Shown: positions 1-7,367 of the stretch, one piece after another
Numbering within the stretch: the stretch's first letter is position 1
Layout of the letters: each line of letters begins with the position of its first letter
Assembly: GCF_002892795.1 (NCBI RefSeq)
Contig: NZ_PJMC01000025.1
Location: forward strand, 1 to 51,184
Reading direction: 5' to 3'
Origin: Arthrobacter sp. AFG20
GTDB taxonomy: Bacteria; Actinomycetota; Actinomycetes; Actinomycetales; Micrococcaceae
Length of the DNA: 51,184 nucleotides
Made by a program: the position numbers and the translations under genes
Notes under the pieces: model-generated
Told to the model about the DNA's origin: nothing
Seen by the model: the letters and a program-made list of their open reading frames with translations, nothing else
The model's database searches: none

Positions 1-398
1 ACCACCCAAACCAACGTTCAGGATCGCTCCGGAGCAACTTTTCAAACTTACCCGGCTTCACTCCCCGATGCAAATCCGTGTTTCAGGATCCTCACCGGCA
101 GGAAAACCAGCCCCACCACACTCAAGCGACCTCAAAAGTCACCAGATCATGGTCTTGATTTCGGGGATTTGGCCGCCCGCGGTTACCAGCTCTTCGCTGT
201 CTCCCTCGCGGCGACTTAGAAAACAATACACCCGCTGCCGCCGCACCGCAAACCGCCCTCCCAAGAGCATGGGATCCCCGCGTTTCCGCGGCGGAATGGT
301 GCGCGAGGGCACCTTGGTGAGCCTCCGGCGTCGTCATTCCGTTCTGTGTGGTGCGTCACCCACACCCAGCTATTGCCGTAAACGAGCCCGGTTAACGC
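1..398. other. No protein gene recognised; possible rRNA operon leader reading left
   Basis: This stretch lies beyond the rpsN terminator and holds no open reading frame that I recognise. Read on the minus strand it has an isolated AT-rich promoter-like pair: TTGCGG (246-251) and TATTGT (223-228) with a 17-nt spacer. Further downstream on that strand, near positions 20-40, there is a GAAAAGTTGCTCCGGAGCGA-type segment. From memory this resembles the leader upstream of 16S rRNA in Arthrobacter, so the window edge may sit just upstream of an rRNA operon. This is a weak inference; no 16S sequence itself is inside the window. Confidence 0.25.
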
Positions 399-434
399 AA
401 AAGAGGGCCGGCAACCATGTGGTTGCCGGCCCTC
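399..434 (-). terminator. Rho-independent terminator of the rpmB-rpmG-rpsN operon
   Basis: A perfect 14-bp inverted repeat (403-416 with 421-434) closes an ATGT tetraloop. On the minus strand it is followed by TTTT. It sits 30 nt past the rpsN stop codon, as expected for an intrinsic terminator. Confidence 0.85.
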
Positions 435-463
435 CTCAAGCAGCTGGAATCAGCGGTGCTGAA

Positions 464-769
464 TTACCAGGAAGACTTGGTGATGCCCGGGAGCTCACCG
501 CGGTGAGCCATGTCGCGGAAGCGAACACGGGAGATACCGAACTTCTGGAAGGTACCGCGCGGACGGCCGTCGATGATGTCGCGGTTACGCAGACGGATCG
601 GGGAGGCGTTGCGGGGCAGCTTCTGCAGGCCGAGGCGTGCAGCTTCGCGTGCTTCGTCAGTCGCGTTCGGATCAACCAGGGTCTTCTTCAGCTCGAGGCG
701 CTTTGCAGCGTAACGCTCAACGATGACCTTGCGCTGCTCGTTGCGAGCAATCTTGGACTTCTTAGCCAT
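464..769 (-). CDS. rpsN: 30S ribosomal protein S14 (zinc-independent form)
   Basis: The 101-residue protein begins MAKKSKIARNEQRK and carries the S14 hallmarks LPRNASPIRLRNRD and GRPRG..KFGISR..FR. S14 binds 16S rRNA in the head of the small subunit. It is the long form without the CxxC zinc ribbon (no cysteines), called C-minus S14. It follows rpmG by 4 nt and rpmB, in the order rpmB-rpmG-rpsN. In Micrococcus the spc operon is reported to lack S14, so a copy outside that operon may be the only one; I cannot test this from the window. A strong terminator follows. Confidence 0.97.
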   Translation of the reverse strand: MAKKSKIARNEQRKVIVERYAAKRLELKKTLVDPNATDEAREAARLGLQKLPRNASPIRLRNRDIIDGRPRGTFQKFGISRVRFRDMAHRGELPGITKSSW

Positions 770-773
770 GTGT

Positions 774-941
774 TTAGCGCTCCTCTCGGAATTCGACGTG
801 CTGGCGGATCTTGGGGTCGTACTTCTTCAGGACCAAACGGTCCGGATCGTTACGACGGTTCTTACGGGTTACGTAGGTGTAACCCGTGCCCGCGGTCGAC
901 TTGAGCTTGATGATCGGACGTACGTCCTTGTCCTTTGCCAC
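774..941 (-). CDS. rpmG: 50S ribosomal protein L33 (cysteine-free form)
   Basis: This 55-residue gene starts at GTG (939-941) and ends at TAA (774-776). The protein begins MAKDKDVRPIIKLKSTAGTG and continues YTYVTRKNRRNDPDRLVLKKYDP, a clear L33 match. It has no cysteines, so it is the zinc-free form. Its GTG shares one base with the TAG of rpmB (TAGTG), which points to translational coupling. The gene is only 168 nt long and easily missed by length cut-offs. Confidence 0.95.
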   Translation of the reverse strand: MAKDKDVRPIIKLKSTAGTGYTYVTRKNRRNDPDRLVLKKYDPKIRQHVEFREER

Positions 942-1177
942 TAGAGCTTCACTCCTCGTGCCAGGATGGCGGCGACGACAACGTCGATGCCGCGTACGTC
1001 GATGGTCTTAATGCCCTTTGCAGAGACCTGCAGAGTGACATTACGGCGCAGGGACGGAACCCAGTAGCGCTTCTTCTGGATGTTCGGGTCGAACCGGCGC
1101 TTGTTGCGGCGGTGCGAGTGCGAAATGCTGTGTCCAAAGCCCGGCTCGGCTCCGGTCACCTGGCAGTGTGCTGCCAT
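941..1177 (-). CDS. rpmB: 50S ribosomal protein L28
   Basis: The 78-residue product begins MAAHCQVTGAEPGFGHSISH and contains SHRRNKRRFDPNIQ, typical of actinobacterial L28. The start is the ATG at 1175-1177, preceded on the minus strand by AGAGGAGAG as ribosome binding site. The reading frame stays open upstream, but the family length and this site fix the start. Of the family's two possible CxxC pairs only one cysteine is present, so it is not a zinc-binding copy. It is the first gene of the rpmB-rpmG-rpsN operon. Confidence 0.96.
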   Translation of the reverse strand: MAAHCQVTGAEPGFGHSISHSHRRNKRRFDPNIQKKRYWVPSLRRNVTLQVSAKGIKTIDVRGIDVVVAAILARGVKL

Positions 1178-1685
1178 GACGACTCTCCTCTGAAAATGAA
1201 TGAAACGGCTGGCAGAGTTCTGCTTCACCGTGCGGCAGGCGGCGTCCGCATCCAGCCTCACGCGCCCGCACGTTTCAACACCGGCGAACCGGGTTTACTG
1301 CGGCGGAATACGATGAACCACGAACACCTGGCAATGGAAGCCACTGCGAAGTGCCGGGATACTGGGCGAATACAGGAATGCACGCAACTTGAGCCCCTAA
1401 CTACCGGCCTCCAGGACTGTGAATACTGCCAACAGCCACCGCAAGCCGGAGCAATTGCACACGCTCCGCGCCACCTAGCGCCAACCAAGTCTACGAGACA
1501 CCCGAATTAAAGACCAATCCGGGGGAAACGGTGCTATAAGGCAGCCCCGGGCCTCCGGGACCGGCGGCCCTCCGACCGCCCGTCGTCGCCAGGGCCGCCC
1601 CGCCGTCGAGGGCCTTCTTCCAAGACATATCCGGAAAGAAGGCTCTTCACAGCAAAGTCAAAGGGTCGCGGCGGAATCTTGAGCC
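1178..1685. other. 508-nt divergent intergenic region
   Basis: This is the region between rpmB (minus) and the ferric-reductase operon (plus). I see no gene or tRNA in it. It must hold the rpmB promoter and the promoter for the plus-strand operon; a TATAAG (1535-1540) is a possible -10 for the latter but lacks a convincing -35. A hairpin at 1609-1646 is listed separately. Confidence 0.5.
1609..1646 (+). other. Leader hairpin upstream of the ferric-reductase operon
   Basis: Positions 1609-1618 pair with 1637-1646 (10 bp, one G-U). It ends 39 nt before the ATG at 1686 and is not followed by a T-tract, so it looks more like a 5' UTR structure than a terminator. Confidence 0.35.
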
Positions 1686-3152
1686 ATGAACACACAACTC
1701 CTGCCCTCCCCCGGGACCGGCACCCCGATGCGCCCGGCCCACGGGCCTGCTCCGGTTCGGGAGGCCGGCCGTTTCGCCAGCCAGCACCGGCGCAGGCTCC
1801 TCCGCGCCGATGTCCTGACGGTGACGGCCTGGTCCTCGTTGGCCGCTGCGGTCGCTCTCTGGCTTGCCGACGGGGGCCTGACGGCGGCGTCTTCGCCGGC
1901 GGGCATGATCACGGCGCTGGGCATTGTCGCGGGCCTTGCCGGCATGGACCTGGTACTGCTCATGCTGCTGCTGGCCGCCAGGATTCCCTTCATTGACGGC
2001 GCGGTAGGGCATGACCGGGCGCTGGAGTTTCACCGGAAGCTAGGGAAACCCTCGCTGTACCTGCTGCTGGCCCACGGACTCCTCATCGCGGTGGGCTACG
2101 GCATGGCAGAAGGGCTCGACCCGGTCAGTGAAGCCGTGGCGCTCTGGGTGCTGATTCCCGACATGTGGCTCGCCTTCATCTCCCTGGCCCTCTTCATCGC
2201 GGTTGTGGTCACCTCCCTGGTGGCGGTCCGCAGGCGGTTCCCGTATGAATTCTGGTACGCCGTGCATCTGCTCACCTATGGTGCCGTGCTCACCTCGCTG
2301 CCGCACCAGTTCAGCGTGGGCGGTCTGTTCGCCGTCGGAACCTGGCAGCGCTGGTACTGGCTCGGCATCTGCATCGCCACCGGGGCCGCCCTGCTTTACT
2401 ACCGGGTCATCCAGCCTGTGCGGGCAACCTTCAGGCACCAGCTCACGGTTGAGCGCGTCACCTCTGTGGCCCCCGGGGTGGTCAACATCGAAATGAGCGG
2501 CCTGCAGGTCGGCTCGCTGGCCGGCAACGGCGGGCGGTTCTTCATCTGGCGCTTCCTCGCCCCCGGGCTGTGGTGGCATACGCACCCCTTCAGCCTGTCA
2601 GCAGAGCCGGTGCGGAAAGGACCTGATGGGCACGGGCGGCTGCGGATCACGGTTCGTGATCTCGGCCGGGGCTCCGCGCAACTGCTAAGGCTGCGACGCG
2701 GAACGAAGGTGGCCGTCGAGGGGCCCTACGGACTTTTCAGCTCCGCAGCTCGCAGCAGGGACCGCGTGGTCATGATCGGCGCCGGAATCGGCATTACGCC
2801 ATTCCGGGCCCTCCTGGAGACCACCCCTTTCGCCCCAGGCCAGGCCACGGTCCTGCTCCGCGGGCACAGCAACCAGGAGCTCTACCTGGGCGAGGAAATC
2901 CTCGAACTGTGCCGGCAGCGCGGCGCCACCCTGTTCCACCTGACCGGCGGACGCGATCCCGCCTCACCCGACAGCTGGCTTCCGGCCTCCGAGCACCGGG
3001 CCGGGTACGCGCTGGCGGACTACGTTCCGGAAATCGCCCACGCCGACGTCTATGTATGCGGGCCCTCCCGGTGGGCAGGCAACGTCCTGAACGCCGCCCG
3101 CGCCTCCGGCGTCAAGGAAGGTCAACTCCATCACGAAAGGTTCGACTGGTGA
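1686..3152 (+). CDS. Ferric reductase-like transmembrane flavocytochrome
   Basis: The 488-residue protein has an N-terminal membrane domain (about 45-245) with the paired histidines expected for two b-type haems: H116/H130 and H194/H207. A cytoplasmic FAD/NAD(P)H reductase half follows: the FAD motif HPFSLS (299-304), the nucleotide motif GAGIGITPF (364-372), VCGPS near 455 and a C-terminal HHERFDW. The family moves electrons from NAD(P)H through FAD and haems across the membrane. It overlaps the next gene by 4 nt (GTGA). With an FMN-binding protein and ApbE downstream, the likely acceptor is a covalently flavinylated extracytoplasmic protein, and the final acceptor may be ferric iron. The final acceptor is inference. 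Confidence 0.88.
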   Translation: MNTQLLPSPGTGTPMRPAHGPAPVREAGRFASQHRRRLLRADVLTVTAWSSLAAAVALWLADGGLTAASSPAGMITALGIVAGLAGMDLVLLMLLLAARIPFIDGAVGHDRALEFHRKLGKPSLYLLLAHGLLIAVGYGMAEGLDPVSEAVALWVLIPDMWLAFISLALFIAVVVTSLVAVRRRFPYEFWYAVHLLTYGAVLTSLPHQFSVGGLFAVGTWQRWYWLGICIATGAALLYYRVIQPVRATFRHQLTVERVTSVAPGVVNIEMSGLQVGSLAGNGGRFFIWRFLAPGLWWHTHPFSLSAEPVRKGPDGHGRLRITVRDLGRGSAQLLRLRRGTKVAVEGPYGLFSSAARSRDRVVMIGAGIGITPFRALLETTPFAPGQATVLLRGHSNQELYLGEEILELCRQRGATLFHLTGGRDPASPDSWLPASEHRAGYALADYVPEIAHADVYVCGPSRWAGNVLNAARASGVKEGQLHHERFDW

Positions 3153-3694
3153 GAATCAGAGCAGCAGTTTCAGCAGCCCTGGCTTCGGCCGGCATCCTCC
3201 TGGTCGGCTGGCAATCAGGTGTCCATGGGGCCGATACCCGCAGCGCGATCGCGGCCGCAGCAACGGGAAATCAGGCTTCGGGGACGGGAACCACTGGCAG
3301 CAGCGGTGCGGCGTCGTCCGAATCCGCGGCGTCGTCCGCGACGACCGGCGGTTCCGGGACGACGGGCAACTCGGGAGCGACGGGCGCATCCGGAGCCGCC
3401 GGTGCGGCGGCGAAGGCCGGCGGCACGTACGACGGCGATGTGGTCCAGACCCGCTTCGGCACCGTGCAGGTCCAGATCACAGTGAAGGCCGGGCAGGTCA
3501 CCGACGTCACGGCCCTGAAACTCACCGACGCCGAGGGCCGGTCCGTGCAGATCAGCAACTATGCCGCCCCGGTTCTTCGCGACGAGGTGCTTCAGGCACA
3601 GTCCGCCGACGTGCAGACCGTGGGCGGCGCCACCGTGACCAGCGACGCTTACCTCACCTCCCTCCAGGCGGCCCTCGATGCAGCAAACCTCTGA
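3149..3694 (+). CDS. Secreted FMN-binding-domain protein
   Basis: The start is the GTG at 3149, overlapping the previous stop as GTGA, with GAAAGG upstream. The 181-residue product has a short hydrophobic export segment (about 5-28), a low-complexity Ser/Thr/Gly/Ala linker (about 38-92) and a C-terminal FMN_bind domain (93-181). The motif GGATVTS (159-165) matches the site where ApbE attaches FMN through a phosphoester to a threonine. The gene for that transferase follows directly and overlaps by 17 nt. The protein probably takes electrons from the membrane flavocytochrome outside the cytoplasm. The linker suggests a tether or flexible spacer; there is no lipobox cysteine. Confidence 0.85.
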   Translation: MRIRAAVSAALASAGILLVGWQSGVHGADTRSAIAAAATGNQASGTGTTGSSGAASSESAASSATTGGSGTTGNSGATGASGAAGAAAKAGGTYDGDVVQTRFGTVQVQITVKAGQVTDVTALKLTDAEGRSVQISNYAAPVLRDEVLQAQSADVQTVGGATVTSDAYLTSLQAALDAANL

Positions 3695-4553
3695 GACCCC
3701 GCACCGGCTCCGTGCCCGGACCTTCACCTGCATGGGAACTGTCATCAGCCTGACTGTCCCGACGGACGCACACAAAGCACCCCAGGCGGCGGCGGATGAG
3801 CTGGAAGCGGCGACCGCCGTCGTCGAACGCCTGTTCACGGACCTGGACAGCATCTTCAGCCTCTACCGCCCCGATTCGGAGGCGAGCCGGCTGGTGCGCG
3901 ACGAACTCGCGCTGCCGGAGGCGTCGGCAGAAATGCGGGCGCGGTATGAGGAGGCAGCCGAGTGGAGGCTCCTCACCGAGGGGGCGTTCACGGCGGAACG
4001 CCCGGACGGGGCGCTGGATCTCTCCGGAATCGTTAAGGGGCACGCCATCCGGGAAGCCGGCATGTCGCTGCTGGCGCTCGGCATGGCCAACTGGTGCCTG
4101 AACGCCGGCGGGGACGTGCTGGTCAGCGGCTCCCCCAATCCCGGCACCGATGTGCCCTGGCGGGCGGGAATCGTTGACCCGGCGGACCGGAGGACCCTGC
4201 TCGCCGGATTCCCGCTGGGCGGGGCGGCACTGGGTTCGCCTCCGCAGAGTTTGTCTCCATCCGGTCCGGCTCCGCTGGGTGAAATGACGGCCGACGGCGG
4301 GACCCGGGCGGCGCTGGCCACCTCCGGTTCCGCTGAGCGCGGGGACCACATCTGGAGTGTCACGGCCGGGGCCGCGGAATTCCGGCAGGTTTCCGTCGCC
4401 GCAGCGGACGTGGTCATGGCCGATGTGCTGGCAACCGCGATCGTGGCGGGCGGGGTTCCCATGCTCAACCGCGCCACCGCCATGTGGGACATCGAGGCGC
4501 TGGCCGTCCGCGCAAATGGTGAGCTGCTGGCGACGGGCGGGTTCCGGCGGTAG
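3678..4553 (+). CDS. apbE: FAD:protein FMN transferase
   Basis: The 291-residue protein shows ApbE family motifs in order: MGTVISL near 19, DLDSIFSLYRPDSEASRL near 55, DLSGIVKGHAI near 113, NAGGDVLVSG near 141, ATSGSAERGDHIW near 215 and ADVLATA near 250. ApbE cleaves FAD and transfers FMN to a Thr/Ser in an FMN_bind domain, using Mg2+. It overlaps the FMN-binding gene by 17 nt, so the substrate is encoded next door. A Gly/Pro/Ser-rich insertion (about 180-205) lies before the ATSG motif and is longer than usual. Export cannot be judged: there is no clear signal peptide. Confidence 0.9.
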   Translation: MQQTSETPHRLRARTFTCMGTVISLTVPTDAHKAPQAAADELEAATAVVERLFTDLDSIFSLYRPDSEASRLVRDELALPEASAEMRARYEEAAEWRLLTEGAFTAERPDGALDLSGIVKGHAIREAGMSLLALGMANWCLNAGGDVLVSGSPNPGTDVPWRAGIVDPADRRTLLAGFPLGGAALGSPPQSLSPSGPAPLGEMTADGGTRAALATSGSAERGDHIWSVTAGAAEFRQVSVAAADVVMADVLATAIVAGGVPMLNRATAMWDIEALAVRANGELLATGGFRR

Positions 4554-4583
4554 TTTCGGCTCGAACCGGGACCGAACCGGGCG

Positions 4584-4598
4584 GCGGGCCCTGCCCGC
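4584..4598. terminator. Short GC hairpin between convergent genes
   Basis: GCGGGC and GCCCGC form a perfect 6-bp stem with a 3-nt loop between apbE and the convergent SGNH gene. There is no T-tract, so terminator function is tentative. Confidence 0.3.
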
Positions 4599-4609
4599 TT
4601 AGAACTGGT

Positions 4610-5371
4610 CTAGAGCCGGGTGAGCTGCGCGTACCTGGGGTGGAGATTGTCACCGGAGGACTTACCCGTGACCCGCCGGACCACCCACGGTGCGGCGAAT
4701 TCCCGGACCCAACGGGCGTTAGCCCGCAGCGCCTCCGCCTTGCTGAGCTCCGGGACGGGGGTCATCGGCGGGACCTCGATGGAGTGCTCGTGCTCGAGGA
4801 CCGTCAGGACACGCTTGGCCATGTTCGCGTGCCCGGCGGCGGACATGTGCATCCGGTCCTTGGCCCACATGCCCCAGTCGTAGTACTCGTTGAAGCGCCA
4901 GTAGTCCACCAGCAGGGCGCCGTGGTCCCCGGCTATGCCCCGCACGAGTTCGTTGTAGATGGCCGTACGCCCCCGCATGGTGCCGAAGACCTTCGAGCCC
5001 CGCGCGTCGAAGCCCGTGAACAGCACCACGGTGGCACCCGTGGCTGCGAGCTTCCCGACGGCTTTTTCGTAGTCCGCGAGCAGGTCGTCGATGTCGATCT
5101 TGGGCCGGAGAATGTCGTTGGCACCGGCGTAAAGGGTCACCAGTGTGGGATTGAGCGCGATGGCGGCGTCCACCTGCTCGGCCAGGATCTGCCGCAGCTT
5201 GCGGCCGCGGATGGCAAGGTTGGCATAGCCGAAGCCGGGGTCAGCCACGGCCAGTTGCTCCGCCACCCGGTCAGCCCAGCCACGGAGCCCGTTGGGCCGC
5301 GCCGGGTCGTCGTCGCCGACGCCCTCCGTGAACGAATCTCCGAGGGCAACATAGCGGGCCGTGAAATCCAT
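4610..5371 (-). CDS. SGNH/GDSL-family hydrolase (paralog 1)
   Basis: Taking the ATG at 5369-5371 gives 253 residues beginning MDFTARYVALGDS, which places the block I motif GDS at 11-13 (nucleophile Ser13). Block III is GAND (83-86, Asn85) and block V is DRMH (Asp172, His175), so the full Ser-Asp-His set and the oxyanion residues are present. SGNH enzymes hydrolyse esters of lipids, sugars or acyl groups; the substrate cannot be read here. No signal peptide is seen, so it is probably cytoplasmic. A close paralog lies at 6321-7181. An upstream in-frame ATG exists but would add a non-conserved extension. Confidence 0.88.
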   Translation of the reverse strand: MDFTARYVALGDSFTEGVGDDDPARPNGLRGWADRVAEQLAVADPGFGYANLAIRGRKLRQILAEQVDAAIALNPTLVTLYAGANDILRPKIDIDDLLADYEKAVGKLAATGATVVLFTGFDARGSKVFGTMRGRTAIYNELVRGIAGDHGALLVDYWRFNEYYDWGMWAKDRMHMSAAGHANMAKRVLTVLEHEHSIEVPPMTPVPELSKAEALRANARWVREFAAPWVVRRVTGKSSGDNLHPRYAQLTRL

Positions 5372-5455
5372 GGGAGCAAGTCTGCCACCCGTTGCCGGGA
5401 GCAACCAAGACGGGTCCGTGTGCACAGCTGCTGCCGGGTGACTGCCTGGGTGCTG

Positions 5456-5941
5456 CTACTGCTGCCGCTCGCGGAGGATCCAGTGATTGCTGTCCAGGCG
5501 GGCCACAATCTTTTCGCCGATGCGGGCGAGGTCCGCAACATCACGCTCAGTCAGGGCGTCGAGGAACAGCGAGCGCACGGATTCGACGTGTCCCGGGGCC
5601 AGTTCAACGATGGTGGCGATGCCCTGTTCGGTGAGGTGCGCGGTGGTGACGCGTGCGTCGCCGGGATGCGGCCGGCGTTCCACCCAGCCGCGGTTCTGGA
5701 GTTTGGTAACCACATGGGAGAGCCGGGAGAGGGAGGCGCTGGTCCGCGCCGCCAGCTCGCTCATCGGCAGGAAGCGCCCCTCGGCCTCGGAAAGCATCGC
5801 CAGCACGTTGTAGTCGAACAGCGACACTTTGCCGGCAGCATGCAGCTGGGTATCGAGCGACGCGGGCAGCATGGTGTTGATGCTCAGCAGGGCAAGCCAT
5901 GCCCGGCGTTCATTGGCGTTGAGCCAGCGCGGTTCGGTCAT
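5456..5941 (-). CDS. MarR-family transcriptional regulator
   Basis: The 161-residue protein has the MarR winged-helix layout: a dimerisation helix at the N terminus, then LFDYNVLAMLSEAEGRFLPMSELAARTSASLSRLSHVVTKL-type recognition helices (about 41-82) and the wing VERRPHPGDARVTTAHLT with the conserved D-x-R (about 87-104). The start ATG follows a GGATGGAGT ribosome site. It lies between two genes of other functions, so its target is not obvious; autoregulation is usual for the family. Effector unknown. Confidence 0.88.
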   Translation of the reverse strand: MTEPRWLNANERRAWLALLSINTMLPASLDTQLHAAGKVSLFDYNVLAMLSEAEGRFLPMSELAARTSASLSRLSHVVTKLQNRGWVERRPHPGDARVTTAHLTEQGIATIVELAPGHVESVRSLFLDALTERDVADLARIGEKIVARLDSNHWILRERQQ

Positions 5942-6039
5942 TACTCCATCCTAGGAGAACTGACGCTTGACGGTTCAAGGCTGGTTCCGGCGGCGGCGAG
6001 TCGCCGGGCGGCCAAGGCTCTGGCGGTAGGCTGGCGGTC

Positions 6040-6324
6040 ATGTACGTAGTTTCCCTGACCTACAAAGTTGCCCAAGAGATCGTGGACCAGCACCTGGATG
6101 CCCACGTGGACTGGCTGAAGGCTGCCTTCGACGAGGGCGTCTTCATCGCCGCCGGGCGCAAGGTACCGCGCACGGGAGGCGTGCTGCTCTCCAGGGCAGA
6201 CCGTCCAACGCTCGACGGGTCCTTGGCCAAGGACCCGTTCAATGTGCACGGCGTCGCCGACTTCGAGGTCATGGAATTCGCCGCAAACCGCACTGCGCCC
6301 GGGTTCGAGAACCTGCTGGACTAG
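6040..6324 (+). CDS. YciI-like protein
   Basis: The 94-residue product is a single YciI-type ferredoxin-like domain with the family pattern of a conserved His in the first helix (DAHVDWL) and FIAAGRKVPRTGG in the centre. Members are small dimeric proteins, some linked to dechlorinase-like chemistry, but most have no known role. Its TAG (6322-6324) interlocks with the TAG of the convergent SGNH gene through a shared CTAG, leaving no intergenic space. Confidence 0.8.
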   Translation: MYVVSLTYKVAQEIVDQHLDAHVDWLKAAFDEGVFIAAGRKVPRTGGVLLSRADRPTLDGSLAKDPFNVHGVADFEVMEFAANRTAPGFENLLD

Positions 6325-7181
6325 CCTGCGCGTCCGCGACCGTCCGGCTCCATCAGCTTTTTCAGGCCGCCTTTCCGCGGAACCTTTACCGGCTGCGGCC
6401 ACCGGGGGCTAAGGTTGTCGCCCAGTGTGACGCCACGCAGCTTCCGGCCAAACAGCGGCAGCACCCAGTCATTCATCCAGCGCCGCTGCCGGCGCTCCCA
6501 GTCGCGGAGAGTCACCTTGGCTGGTGGCTCCCATTCCTTGAGGGTGATCTTGTGCGGCACGCCGAGGTGGTCGAGGACCTGGGCCGCGAGGTACTTGTGC
6601 CCGGCCTTGGACATGTGCAGCCGGTCGGTGTCCCACATCCTGTGGTCGTGGAAGGCTTCGAAACACCAGTAGTCCACGAGGACAGCCCCGTATTTGGCGG
6701 CGAGCTCCCGGACTCGCCGGTTGTACAGGGTGTTGCGCTTCTTCAGCGGCTCGAGCACCGCGGACACTTTGACGTCGAACCCCGTGAACAGGACCAGTGT
6801 GGCGCCGGTGGCCGTCAGCCGGGCCACCAGTTCCTCGTACTGGGCCAGGAGCTGGTCCATGTCCGTGCCGAAGTCCAGGATGTCGTTGCCGCCGGCATAG
6901 AGGGTGATGAGTGTGGGCTCCATGGCGATCGCCTGCTCCAGTTGCTCATCCACGATGTGGCGCAGCCGCTTGCTCCTGATGGCCAGGTTGGCGTAATGCC
7001 AGCCGGGTTCTGCCTTGGCCAGCTTCTCCGCCACACGGTCCGCCCAGCCCCGCACCCCGTTCGGCAGCCTGGAACTCCGGTCGCCCACGCCCTCGGTGAA
7101 CGAGTCCCCCAGGGCAACGAACACCCGCCGCCTGCCCCGGTCCGGAAGCAAAGGAGAGTCACCCACCCGGACAAGGTACAC
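6321..7181 (-). CDS. SGNH/GDSL-family hydrolase (paralog 2)
   Basis: This is a close paralog of the hydrolase at 4610-5371. Shared blocks are VALGDSFTEGVGD, PNGVRGWADRVAEKL, YANLAIRSKRLR, TLYAGGNDIL and DRLHMSKAGH, so the nucleophile Ser, oxyanion Asn and Asp-His pair are all present. It has a longer C terminus rich in Trp/Arg/Lys (PPAKVTLRDWERRQRRW). The start is uncertain: GTG at 7181 has AGGTG nine nt upstream and is chosen here; an ATG at 7229 lacks a ribosome site; GTG at 7166 is also possible. The frame stays open into the 32-bp repeats upstream, which are probably not translated. Confidence 0.85.
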   Translation of the reverse strand: MYLVRVGDSPLLPDRGRRRVFVALGDSFTEGVGDRSSRLPNGVRGWADRVAEKLAKAEPGWHYANLAIRSKRLRHIVDEQLEQAIAMEPTLITLYAGGNDILDFGTDMDQLLAQYEELVARLTATGATLVLFTGFDVKVSAVLEPLKKRNTLYNRRVRELAAKYGAVLVDYWCFEAFHDHRMWDTDRLHMSKAGHKYLAAQVLDHLGVPHKITLKEWEPPAKVTLRDWERRQRRWMNDWVLPLFGRKLRGVTLGDNLSPRWPQPVKVPRKGGLKKLMEPDGRGRAG

Positions 7182-7237
7182 ACGCGGAGCAACACCTGGG
7201 GAAACACCAGATGAACGTCGCCGCCCCGACATTGCAA

Positions 7238-7320
7238 CTGAGGAAGCGTCCGGGTCCAAGCGACAAAACCTGAGGAAGCGTCCGGATCCAAGCGACGAAA
7301 CCTGAGGAAGCATCCGGGAG
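7238..7320. repeat. 32-bp tandem direct repeat, about 2.5 copies
   Basis: CTGAGGAAGCGTCCGG begins at 7238 and 7270, and its variant CTGAGGAAGCATCCGG at 7302, an exact 32-bp period. Copies one and two are nearly identical over the full unit; copy three diverges after the first 16 nt. The repeat lies between the paralog 2 hydrolase and the end of the siderophore operon. Confidence 0.85.
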
Positions 7321-7367
7321 GGTCGGCGGTGGCGGCGGAGGCGGACCGCACGACGGCGCAGATAAGG

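Noticed and set aside
68..904. 278-codon open frame on the plus strand
   Set aside because: It lies antisense to rpsN and rpmG, has no ribosome site and no recognisable domain; it is open only because of GC-rich codon bias.
1188..1204. Zur-box candidate TGAAAATGAATGAAA upstream of rpmB
   Set aside because: It has one good half but not the second inverted half (ATTTTCA), so it does not form the expected palindrome.
5371..5425. Upstream ATG extending the first SGNH hydrolase by 18 residues
   Set aside because: The added residues are not shared with the paralog and there is no ribosome site; the catalytic block begins directly after the chosen ATG.
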